Origin: Fomitopsis serialis
Taxonomy: Eukaryota; Basidiomycota; Agaricomycetes; Polyporales; Fomitopsidaceae
Length of the DNA: 53,070 nt
NCBI RefSeq assembly: GCF_022376445.1
Contig: NW_025955235.1
Location: 1-53,070 of the forward strand
Direction of reading: 5' to 3'
Numbering within the stretch: position 1 is the first letter of the stretch; the number at the start of each line of letters is the position of its first letter. A model generated the notes under the pieces. It had not been told where the DNA came from. It searched no databases and was given only the letters and a program-made list of their open reading frames with translations. Made by a program: the position numbers and the translations under genes. Of the stretch, positions 40,003 to 49,934 are shown in pieces.

Positions 40003-41032
40003 ATGGTCGGCGCGTACACCCTCCCAGAGCTCCGCATTCAGCTCAAGATCTTCCGATTGCGGCTCGGGGCGAACGAGCGAGAAGATGCGGACAAAATCTT
40101 CTACGACGACCTCCCGGACAGTTGGAATGTGCTAAGACTGGGTGCGCTCGAGGATACGCTGAAGATGATCCTGGACGGGCATCTGACATGGGCGGGTATC
40201 CAAGAGCTCTTCGAGCGGGAAGCAATGGTAAGTCTCCATCCCGCTGTACAGTACAGTGATCGAATCCACACCTCAGACGGGCGAATGGGTCACGTCCATC
40301 GGGAACCTCGGTCTGAACTACTGGTTGCCGTCCCTCGTAAATGCGGCCGTGGGTTGGGTGACCCGTGGGCCGACCGAGCAGCGGACCTTCCAGCAGTGGA
40401 TCCAAGACCACAACATTCCGTGGCGGACCGTTGTCGGACGCAAGCCGTCCGAGACGAACTGGAAGATTATTCGGAAGCTCTTGCTATATCTACAGGGTGA
40501 GCGGAGCAGAATCCCCGTACAGCGTGCACTAACCGGAGTACTAGGCGGCAGGCGTCTGGTCTGGCGTAAGTGTCTTGAGGAAAAATACCGTGCGGTGACT
40601 GATAGGTGGACAGCCATTCAGTACCGCGACCTCGAGCCCGAAGCGGACGGCAATCCCGCGGACAACGAGCCTGAAGAGACGCGCGGCATGGACTTTGTCT
40701 TCGAGCGGGTATGAAGTGCACTACATAGATGAGATAGAACGCAGCATGCTCATGTGTTAACTGATGCAACAGCGGGGCGGAGAAAAACGGTGCTACTGTT
40801 GCAGGGTCGTATCTCAAGTCCCCTGCATACTGCACAACAGCACGCCGCCATGCCTCGTCTGTCAGATGCTACTACATCGGTGCTCGCTAGAGGTATGCAA
40901 TGGCACGCAACTTATATTGTCTGACTTGCGTAGTTGACGGAGAGCTCTAAACAGGTCATCGAGATTAGCGACTCGAGCGACGATGACAACGCGGAAGCCG
41001 ACAGTGACGGTGAATCTGAGAGCTCGACTTGA
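40003..41032 (+). CDS. MVG family, type A (MVG1): helical domain, six-Cys domain, SIM-like tail
   Basis: Exons: 40003-40227, 40277-40496, microexon 40545-40565 (21 nt), 40614-40708, 40773-40892, 40955-41032; 252 residues, all phases consistent. The N-terminal 150 residues look helical (MVGAYTLPELRIQLKIFRLR, DLPDSW, LDGHLTWAGIQELFE, GWVTRGPTEQRTFQQWI). The 120-nt fifth exon encodes KRCYCCRVVSQVPC, PPCLVCQMLLHRCSLE, six Cys spaced X2-X7-X8-X2-X6, close to the Gal4-type Zn2Cys6 pattern (usually X2-X6-X5-12-X2-X6-8) but with little basic charge. The last exon encodes VIEISDSSDDD plus an acidic tail, resembling a SUMO-interaction motif. No known family is recognised. It is probably nuclear and metal-binding by inference only. 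Two more complete type-A genes follow at about 2-kb intervals. Confidence 0.7.
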
Positions 41033-41510
41033 CGTCCGCTATCTACCGATTCTCGTTGTTGCGCACTGCCCGTCCTGTATCTTCGCGTCGTAAATGCTAG
41101 CCGATGTTGATACGTATATTTGCGGGTAGAAAGGACCTGGATTGTCGGGGCCGCGCGCCGCGCGCTGTGCACCGTGAACCACTGATGCACAGCCGTCTTG
41201 ACCACCGCGGCCGAGTTTGTGTGCTTAAGTTAATTTGATCATAATAGGTTCCGGCTCGCAGTTGCCTATCTGAGACTGGTCGGGTTTACTGCATTATGCG
41301 GACGAAATATTCACGTCCGTGCACCGCACTGGCAAGTCCGTACGCGACAACGCGAACGGAGAGCAATGGATGAGCTCTGTCACGCTGCGCCAATGTCGCA
41401 CAGACAACGCGTTGTGATGCCGCCCTCACTCCAGCGCGTGCACAATTCTCTGTGATCATTCAACATTCCGCCAAGATAACTCAATAAATTAATGACCTCG
41501 GTCCGAGCCC
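41033..41510. other. MVG1 3' flank, no gene
   Basis: No supportable frame. Contains 'gcgccgcgcgctgtgcac' near 41155 and AT-rich DNA around 41230. Confidence 0.35.
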
Positions 41511-41683
41511 GTGCACCACTGGTGCACGGCGGCGGGACATACCCCGCACAACAGAATACGTGTCTGTGCACTGGGGTGTACCCCAGTCCGGCGTGCGCCA
41601 CTGGTGCACGGCGGTGATCCGCACAGGTCCTGGTCTGTCTCCGCACGTAGGCCTCCCTCGCCGGGCATGCGCCACTGGTGCAC
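41511..41683. repeat. Three regional palindromes spaced 82 and 74 bp
   Basis: Perfect 17-bp GTGCACCACTGGTGCAC at 41511-41527, GTGCGCCACTGGTGCAC at 41593-41609 and ATGCGCCACTGGTGCAC at 41667-41683. The spacing equals the unit length of the array at 37578-39375, so this is a small outlying piece of the same repeat. Confidence 0.8.
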
Positions 41684-41894
41684 GGCCCCTGACGACGTAC
41701 ATCGAGCTCCTGACAGAAATTCTGGTGTCTTCTTGAGAACGATTCTCGAGACGGAGGTAAGTCACAAGAGCACTTTGCATGCCGAGGGAACTCGGACGGA
41801 GCGCTGAGAATTTACTCAATGTATAGAAGACGTGTTAAAAGCAAACACGTGGCTTTGACAGTGCTGTACACGACGCAGCGGAGAGAACACGGCA

Positions 41895-41911
41895 GTGCAC
41901 CGACGGTGCAC
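41895..41911. promoter_or_regulatory. Palindrome GTGCACCGACGGTGCAC upstream of MVG2
   Basis: A perfect 17-bp palindrome (8-bp arms) 96 bp before the MVG2 start and about 45 bp before a TATA-like 'agttatata' (41951). It is a variant of the regional motif with CG for the inner CA/TG. Confidence 0.5.
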
Positions 41912-42007
41912 TACCCGAGACAGGCCATGAGGTGAGACCAGAAATCTTCAGTTATATAGCAATGGACAAGGGAAAACCGGTGCACCACTTCGTCATTCCA
42001 CTACACT

Positions 42008-43008
42008 ATGGTCGGTGAATACACGCTCCCAGAGTTCCGCCACCAGCTGAAGATCTTCCGGTTGCGGCTCGGAACAAACGAGCCGGCGAGTGCCGACAAC
42101 ATTCTCAGCGACGACCTTCCTGGGAGCTGGGACACGGCGAGACTGCGCGCGCTCGCAGAAACGTTGCGCGTTGTGCTGGACGGTCATCTTACATGGGCGG
42201 GAACGCAGGAACTCATCGAGAGGGAAATTCTGGTGAGTGTTCGACCAGTGACCGCCTCGCACAGTAAGGAAACACGTATCACCTTAGCCGGCTGAATGGG
42301 CGGGGTCACTCATGGCCTTTGCGGACAACCACTGGTGTCCCGACCTTTTAATGACGCTCCTGGGATGGGTGACCCGAAGGCCTACCGAACGGCGAACCTT
42401 CGAGCAGTGGATCCACCATCGCAACATCAAGACGGCAATTGTCCTCGGACGCAGGCCGTCCGTGCATATCTGGCTGGCTATCAAAGATATTCTGGGGCAT
42501 CTAAAGGGTGGGAAATTTGCTACGCCGTCGAACGAGCACTGACCGGAGTCCTAGGCGGCATGCGTCTGTCCCGTTGTGAGTGGGCTTGCGAGGCCTATCA
42601 CCGGGTTACTGACTGCGCGTGGACAGCCATACCCTACAATAACAGCAAAGAATCCGGCACTCCAGAAGGCGAGATGTCCGAAGAGCAGCGCGGCATGATC
42701 TGGGTCTTCGAAGAGGTGGGTAACTATTTACGAGAAAAAAAGTCCCGCAAGTACTTACACGCTTACTGCAATAGCGGGAAGGGCAGAACCGATGTGATTG
42801 CTGCAAGGTTGTCAGTTGCGACTCCTGCGTGGTGCACAACGGCACGCCGCCGTGCATTACATGCCGGATTCTGCTTCAGAGCTGCTCACTTGAAGTATGT
42901 AGCACTCGGGCATTTTACGGTCCTAGTTTCACGACTGACAGGGACTTCAAACAGCCCATTGACGTCAGCGACTCGAGCGACGACGACGCGGAGACCGGCA
43001 GCGGCTAG
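42008..43008 (+). CDS. MVG family, type A (MVG2)
   Basis: Exons: 42008-42232, 42288-42507, microexon 42555-42575 (21 nt), 42627-42715, 42775-42894, 42955-43008; 242 residues. Exons 1, 2, 3 and 5 have exactly the same lengths as in MVG1 (225, 220, 21, 120). The N-domain starts MVGEYTLPEFRHQLKIFRLR and has LDGHLTWAGTQELIEREIL and GWVTRRPTERRTFEQWI. The cysteine exon encodes NRCDCCKVVSCDSC, PPCITCRILLQSCSLE with the X2-X7-X8-X2-X6 spacing (one extra Cys within the X7). The last exon encodes PIDVSDSSDDDAETGSG, an acidic SIM-like tail as in MVG1. It is an intact duplicate of MVG1. Function unknown. Confidence 0.7.
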
Positions 43009-44303
43009 TATGGCGGAGGTCCGACGTGTAGCCTGATAGTATCCGTGTACAGAATTGCGGGTACGACGGAAATACATGGTACGAGCAGCGCGCACTTGTC
43101 TAATGCTGGTGCACAACGGAAGGAGACTGATTGGAAAGTTGTTGAGTGAGTGCTTACGTTGAGCTAAGGTGCACATGCCAAAATATCAGTGATAGTGTAT
43201 GCCGATCCCACCCACGGTGAACACTAGAATTGCGCCGGGAGTCGAGCACACGCTTGTGCACTGCGCCACTGGCGCAAGCTTGTGCGCTGTCCCCGCAGCG
43301 CACACCGACGCCTGTGACTCAGATGCGTGCACCTAGACTCATTCAACATCGCCGGTAAGCGCGGTGGCATCCCGGTTACATTGATTTAAAATCCGGTTGA
43401 GCAAGCGAAGGGCTGGCTCACGACCTCATGGACCGCTGGTGCACAGATCGCTTTCTCCGTGCGGATACAAGCCGTCACGCAGCCGCGATCTGCTCCGACA
43501 ATACATATTCAACGGGGAAGACGGGTGAACCATGCGGGCACATCCAAAGTGGTGCACCAATAGCGCACGGCGGAGATGGGCTATCGTGGATCAATCCCAT
43601 TTACAGCGCGGCGTACTCTGTATCCGTTACGCGGGAACAAGTTCCGGCTGAAGCTCGGTATCAGATGCCGCCAATGCACCACTGGCGCACGGCGCAACGC
43701 CTCGGCCGAACGGACGGTCATCCGTGCGGCGTTCTTACACGACGTATTCGGAATTAACGGTGCCTCGCGGGGCCTGGGTCAGGATGCTGCACCAGTGGTG
43801 CACCATTGACTCGTATTGCCGGGCGACCGGTCTCGGTCACGTCAAGTGAGTCACAGATGCAAATTCGCAAGCAGTGATCCGGCGGTATTCTCTTCAGATA
43901 AGCCTCGTGCTGTGCCCGCAATGTATAACGCTCAGGATGATCACCGATGTGCACGCCGCGCGGTGCACAACACCTAGCGAGCAATACCTACCAGATATGT
44001 GCACACACAGTCTCAGCAAGCAGCTGGCGGGAACAATCACTGTGAGCGCAACACAAGGACACGAACCCTCACCTTATCACATTACGTACGGGCGGCTCAC
44101 GCGTGTCGTGCAGAAGTGCCAGCTTCTAGGGCGGCGCAGTTAAAGTGAGGACGGAACTCTCGCGTGAGGCACCGATCCCCGGATAACATACTGATGGATC
44201 ATGATTGGAGACCTCGCGCCGGCACCGTGATCCCCTCACTGATACGCATCGATACCTCAGGCAGGGGCTGAACACAAACTTCCTCTGCTTTTGCTGCTCC
44301 AAC
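43009..44303. other. Intergenic DNA with several copies of the regional palindrome
   Basis: No gene supported. Motif copies: TGCACCACTGGCGCAC 43675-43690, TGCACCAGTGGTGCA 43788-43802, degenerate GTGCACCAATAGCGCAC near 43551, and TGTGCAC/GTGCACA (loop 8) at 43948-43969, about 350 bp before MVG3. Confidence 0.5.
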
Positions 44304-45265
44304 ATGGTCGGCGTGTACACTCTCGTCGAGCTTCGGGATCAAATAAGAATATACCGCGCTCGGTTCGGCGAGACGAACGATGTCCGCGGCCGCATCCTGA
44401 CCGACAGTATCCCCGACAGTTGGACCGATGACCGTATGCTCGGCCTTCGTGCAACTGTGCAGATCGTACTAGACAGCCATCTCAACTGGGATGCAATCGC
44501 GGAGTTCTTCGAGGGCGAGTTATTCGTACGTTCCACGGCAAGTGCACAGTGCACGTACTAACTGAAGTAAACTACTCCTGCGGTAGACACCGGAATGGAT
44601 CGCGTCACTCGAAACCTGTCCGCCCGCAGTACGCCGCCCGATGGGGGTGCAAGTAATCATGGATTGGGTGTCTCGCGGTCCAACGATTCAGACTGACCTC
44701 AAGGACTGGCTGGGGGACCACGGCATTATGGCGCTGAGGTTTGTGGGTCCGGAGCCCACCGCGGCGAATTTTGAGGCTATAATAGACACGTTGAACCGCC
44801 TTCACGGTATGTATGCTCGTCTCAATGCTATACATGCACTCACATTCTGTAACGTACTCTCGTAGTCGGCGCTCGGCTGGGCCGCAGTGAGTAATGATCA
44901 CACTCCAAGTATCTGTTGGACACTGAATGCGGTTTGAAGGGGTGCACTACCGCGATGACGGCTCTGACCGCCTGCCCGACGTTAGCGGGCATCCGGACGA
45001 CTTTATATTCGAGGTTGTGAGTGTGAGCGTACTGAAAGAAAGCCGAAGAGTACTCACCGGTTCATTAGCTTCTGGACGACAACCGCTGCTTTCGTTGCCG
45101 CGAGGTAAGGTCGAAGGTGTGCGCAATGCACAATGGTCAGCCGCCGTGTCTCACCTGTCGGCTACTAAAGCAGAGATGTTCGCGCGAGGTGCGCAATGCT
45201 CAGAGCTTGTGTAGCGAGCGAGCTCGCTGATACCCGACAATTCACAGGTTATTTTGATTGACTAA
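44304..45265 (+). CDS. MVG family, type A (MVG3)
   Basis: Exons: 44304-44525, 44587-44806, microexon 44866-44886 (21 nt), 44940-45016, 45069-45188, 45248-45265; 225 residues. The N-domain begins MVGVYTLVELRDQIRIYRAR, with LDSHLNWDAIAEFFEGELF and DWVSRGPTIQTDLKDWLGDH. The cysteine exon (120 nt) encodes NRCFRCREVRSKVC, PPCLTCRLLKQRCSRE with the common spacing. This copy has more basic residues, closer to DNA-binding Zn2Cys6 clusters. The last exon is only 18 nt (VILID-stop), so the hydrophobic core of the SIM-like tail stays but the acidic run is lost. Exon 2 is again 220 nt. The divergence from MVG1/2 in a shared structure argues for an old, maintained gene. Confidence 0.68.
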
Positions 45266-46325
45266 TCCTTGTCTGTCTCGGTCTCGGTCATGGCGGAGCG
45301 CGTGCCGCGTGAATCGAAGATTCCTCCGTCGCAGTGTACATGTTGTTGCCCCGGACATCGGTGTGAAAGTAGATGTTACGCGCTAGATACATAATTCGAT
45401 TCCGGACGGAGTCCGTAAAGTGCATGATCTCAAGGCATGTACCGGAGAGCACTCAGGCGTGACGTGCACCACTGGTGCACGACCACCGCGGAGGCCCCGT
45501 GCACCGGCTCCGGTCAATGCTAACCAGCATGCGGGTGGAATGAGGTTTGCGCACACGCAAGGGCTACCTAAATGCAAGGCAAACTATATACATCAAGACT
45601 CAATGCGTGCTAGATGCCGAACCGGACAGCCCTTACCGCGGTATGCCTGCATTGGTGCACCGCGGACAACGGGAAGGTTCCTGAATTGCGGGAGGGATCT
45701 AATCTTCTCGTCAAAGTTCTTCGTCACAGTGACACAATGTCCATTGATCCATCAACTGCAGGACAGAGCTGTACATACGACCCCGCCGGGCCGCGTTGAG
45801 TGCACCGCGAGCCAACAACAGTGCCATCGACGGTGCACTTAGCTCAGAATCCCGAAGACACCGGGTTGCGGGAGGCGAACAAATCCTCTGAGACTTATTG
45901 TAGATAAGGCTGCGTTCATTCTGTCTCACATGTTAGTAAATGGCACAGAGAACGGTGTCCGCCAACCTACTCTCAGGGTGTCTGTTCTGATTCTGGAGAG
46001 CGCGAGCTGCACTAAAGTCGAGGGGTGCGTGCGGTGTGGCCCGCATGCACCAATGGTGCACACTCACCGCAGGCTCAGACCATCCCCCCACCTGCTCGCA
46101 CAACAAATGCCGGTGTTCACTAGTATTGTCTGCGCCAACGGTGCACACTCCGTGCGGACCGGCAGTGGGTTGCTCATACTCGGTTCCCAACTTTCGTGCC
46201 CGGAGCAGAGCAGCCTCGCGCGACGTGGGCGTCTTTGGGGCTACGCCGGCTAGACCACGTGCCGGCCAGTCGTGCGTGACCGCACGTGCACAGACGCGCG
46301 ACGCGCCCCACACGTGCTTATCTTC
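45266..46325. other. Intergenic DNA with regional palindromes
   Basis: No gene supported. Perfect GTGCACCACTGGTGCAC at 45464-45480, TGCACCAATGGTGCA 46046-46060, TGCGCCAACGGTGCAC 46131-46146, plus half sites 'ttggtgcacc' near 45653 and 'gacggtgcac' near 45829. Confidence 0.5.
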
Positions 46326-46361
46326 TTACCCGCATTCGCGTCATGACGCAAATGCGGGTAA
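46326..46361. repeat. 36-bp palindrome, copy 4
   Basis: TTACCCGCATTCGCGTC pairs with GACGCAAATGCGGGTAA (minor mismatch), the same family as 36410-36445 ten kilobases away. Confidence 0.7.
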
Positions 46362-46463
46362 GTACAGCCGTTCTGTAGGAGACACAGAGGAAGACGGCTC
46401 ACCTGGACGACGAGCCTCAGCCACCGGTTATCATTGTTGGTAAGGACGTACGAAATGGCACGC

Positions 46464-46499
46464 TAACCCGCGATTGCGTCATGGCGCGATCGCGGGTAA
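46464..46499. repeat. 36-bp palindrome, copy 5
   Basis: TAACCCGCGATTGCGTC pairs with GGCGCGATCGCGGGTAA. It lies 138 bp after copy 4. Confidence 0.65.
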
Positions 46500-47066
46500 A
46501 ATGCCACTGTTCGCTCGCTCAGTAAGCCAGGTGGACAAGGATGAGAGACGACGGCAAAGTCCATGCATAATGCGGACGATACGATTACATGAAGTGCGTG
46601 CGACAATAATGATACTTGAACAAAACATACGTGCATGGGCGTGACGCGCTCAGGAGACACACCGCTACACGGCGGTGGCGGCGTGTGCGCGTTGCCGCGA
46701 CCAACTGACCTCGGGCATCGATGCCGACTTGGGTGAAAATGCGACAAGTGTGCCGCCGATCAGTAAGGCTGCTACTTCGGTGGTGCATCGTTGAGACGGT
46801 CACCGCCTCAGGCCCAAAGGAGCGTCTGGACACGGAGCGCTCATGTGCACGGCGCTACGGCGGCTACCGGAAGTCTCCGCAATGCTTCCGCGCCGGCCCC
46901 GTGCCCACAGATCAAGATCAATCTCGCGATCTGTGTTCGTATCCGGCACGGGCCCACGTCTCCGTTGTGGCTTGACCGTCAGTGCTCCCGTCCCATCGCT
47001 TCCTCGCGCACCTCTGCTCTTCTCGCTCCTCGCATCTCTGTGCTCTGTGCTCATCGCGTGTGCACC
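46500..47066. promoter_or_regulatory. MVG4 upstream region
   Basis: No gene. The part from about 46865 ('ccgcaatgcttccgcgccgg', 'cccacagatca') is repeated upstream of MVG5 at about 49745-49780, so promoter DNA was duplicated with the gene. The start codon sits in GTGCACCATGGT. Confidence 0.45.
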
Positions 47067-48888
47067 ATGGTCGGCCACATCACATTCGACGCGTTTCTCA
47101 CCCGCCTCGGCGCCGCGGCCACGACTCGTGCCCAAGAGCGACGACTCACCGCGTCGACAAAGACGGTCAATGACGCGGTAAAATACTCGCTTTTCACGGA
47201 CGCGGTCCCCACCAAGAACGACTGGGACAATGAAAACCTCAGGCAGCTGAACCACACGATCCACGCTGTAGTCAACAGCCCGCTCGACTGGGAAGCGGTC
47301 GAGCGTGTCGTGCAAATCGACATATTTGTAAGTCCAATCCACGTTCAGTTCTCCGGTGCTACCTTGCTAATAACGCGTCTGGTAGTCTGAAGACATGATC
47401 GAGTCTTTGGACAACCGGGGCGTCACGTCTGACTTCCCGCAGCTTCTCAAGTACGCCTTCGAATGGCAATTTAATCGTCTGCCGGAGGAGGGGGTGTTCC
47501 CGGCGACGCTGGAGGAGTGGTTGGAGGTTTGGCGGAACAGGAAGGTGAGGAGGATCGACGAGGATGCGGATGACGAGGATTTGGAGGAGGCGTTCCGCCC
47601 GCTTGTGGAGCGATGGCTCGGTGAGTACTCAGGTTTACGGCGTGTTCAACGACTCAATGTGTCTTCGCGAGTGCAGAGAATGACCGGTTGTTTGGTATGC
47701 TCGCCTGTTCATTTTCACGGCAGCTACTAACTACGCATTATTGCAGAGTGTGAGCCCGCCGACTTTGACGAGCACGACCATCCCGACAACATCACCCACG
47801 ATGTGCCCGCCGAAGTCGTCGCTGCCAGGCAAGAGGAGATATCAGCCACCAAGAAGAAGGGCTCCGGACGCGGAAAAACGCCTCGAGGCAGCAAGACGTC
47901 CGGTGACGTGTCACGAAGCACCAAGACGTCCGGAAAGGCGAAGGCGGGGGACAGCGCGGTGCAACGGCACCGAAGACTGTGCCCGGCGAGGGAACGGTAA
48001 GTGTTCCTTCCTTTCCCTCACATAACGTACTTACTTGCGGTGCACAGCTCACCGGCAAAAGGTGCGAGCGATGCGTCCGGCGGGGCGTGAAGGAATGTGT
48101 GCTCGGCACCGGAAGGAAGACGTGCGACGAGTGCAAGAGGCTGAAGCAGAAGTGCACATTCGGGGTGAGTTCCTTGCACTCCACACAGCGACCGCTCATA
48201 CTCATTGTTTCAGGGTGCCGACGCGTCTGGAGCGAGCGGTGACGCTGCTGGGCACAAGTCCCAGAGCATTGAGCCGGCGGGCAACCCCGGCGAGGACGCG
48301 TCTCAGCACGGCCCCGACAAAGCTGAGTCGTCGCGCAGCGGCGGGCGGTCTGCAGGTGAGTGCACACCGACCACGGTCGCATCTCGGCGGACTGACCTTA
48401 CCAAACGCACAGGAAAACGTCGGGCGGACACCGACGAGGAGCCGATGAACCCGGCCAAACGCAGGAAGCCCGACGAAGAAGAGCTCGCGCGCATGTGGGA
48501 GCACATGCAGGCGTTGGAGGGGCGCGTCGTGGAGCTGGAGGCGATAGTTGCCAGGAAGGACGCTGCGGATGCTGCCCAGGCATCCATCAGCGGGCCCGCT
48601 GCGGGCGCTGCCCCGCTGCCCGCCAGCGCAGACCGTGCTGGCCCCGCCCCGCCGTCCGCCATCGAGGGCGGTGTCGAGCCTGCCCCGGCGCCCGCCAACG
48701 GGAACGGTACCGGCATGACCCCGCCGACCACCAGCGAGGATGGAGCAGAGCCCGCTCCGCCGCCTGCCGACGGGAACGGTGCTAGGTCTGCCCCGCCGCC
48801 CTCCGGCGAGAATGGTGCCGGGAGTTCCCCGTCATCCGCAAACGAGGACGGTACGGGGGCTGGCCCGGCCGCGGCTGACAAGGTATGA
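47067..48888 (+). CDS. MVG family, type B (MVG4): six-Cys domain, NLS, coiled coil, Pro/Gly repeats; probable frameshift
   Basis: Exons: 47067-47327, 47386-47620, microexon 47677-47694 (18 nt), 47747-47996, 48048-48164, 48214-48888 (perhaps with a 57-nt in-frame intron 48356-48412). The N-domain begins MVGHITFDAFLTRLG. The fifth exon encodes KRCERCVRRGVKEC, RKTCDECKRLKQKCTFG: six Cys spaced X2-X7-X8-X2-X6. CDECKRLKQKC looks like the basic half of Gal4-type clusters. Then KRRADTDEEPMNPAKRRK (bipartite NLS), EELARMWEHMQALEGRVVEL (coiled coil) and five or six Gly/Pro/Ala-rich repeats of about 17 residues. This suggests a nuclear DNA-binding dimer. Exon 4 is 250 nt where 251 would keep phase. The fault maps to the G-run at 47945-47950, so the gene is a recent pseudogene or the base is a sequencing error. 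Confidence 0.6.
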
Positions 48889-49934
48889 TGCTGTCCTGGT
48901 GTATTCCGTTTTGTATGCTCCCACCTACGTGCACCCATCCTGTCCTCGTCATGATTTGATGTTGCTCATGTACGTAGCTTACCTTTTGTACTAATCACCG
49001 CACTTTCCGTCCAAATTTACAACCCAATGTTAGCTTGCACCGACGGACTCTACGTACGAGCGGCTCGCAGGTGAGTCGGGCTGTAGGAACGCACCCGCAC
49101 GCAGCCAGGACTCTGCGCCGATGGTGCACGCCGCGCGCGGGTAGTGTGCTTCTGCTATGGCGCCGAGCGCCGATACCCTGCGCCAATGGTGCACACGGCG
49201 TGCCCGGCGGCGTAAAATTGTCACGTGCGGGATGGCCTGCGGTACGTAGTGAGGGTTGAGACGTTGTCGGTGCACGGCCGGCGGATGCGCCGTGCACCAG
49301 TACTCGCGTTGCTCTGAACGCACCGTACGGTCGTCCTCCCTATGAGCGACACACCGCTGAGTTAGCAGTTTTGGGGATGGTGTTTTCCCCCGGAACACAA
49401 CTGACTCCCGAGGTCAGTTTGTGGTCGCAGCCGGCACACTCAGCCGCCGCCGTGCAGCGGCGTGTGCACCGCCGGCCGAGCAGCCTCGCCTGCGCCAGTG
49501 GCGCACTGTACGGCAACGGCGTGCGCCCGCTGTGTTCCCGACTGTCCTCAGCCGTCACTTTCGACCACGCATAAAGGACCCGATCCTGGTATTACGGTCA
49601 CCGCCTTGGGCAGCGAGCTGCACAGAATCCGGCGGCTTACCGGCGGCTTTACGCGGCGGGCCTTACTCCCAATACGGTAGGAGGAGCGCTCGTTTGCAGC
49701 GCGCATGTCTGATTGCTGTCGATCAATGCGCGCTCACCGGAAATTGCCGCAATGCTTCCGCGCCGGCCCCGTTCCCACAGATCAGATTGATCTGGTGATC
49801 TACATTCGCATCCGATTTTCACGGGCCCGCACCTCCGCGTTCATTCCTTCGTCTCCCGTCTCGCCACCGCTCCTTCGTGCACACTCTCCGCTCCCGCTCT
49901 CTCCCCTGTGCTCCTTACTCACCGCACGTGCACT
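48889..49934. other. Intergenic DNA with regional palindromes and MVG5 upstream region
   Basis: No gene supported. Motif copies: TGCGCCGATGGTGCAC 49114-49129, TGCGCCAATGGTGCAC 49179-49194, an inverted GGTGCACGGC/GCCGTGCACC pair near 49269-49298, TGCGCCAGTGGCGCA 49491-49505. Confidence 0.5.
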
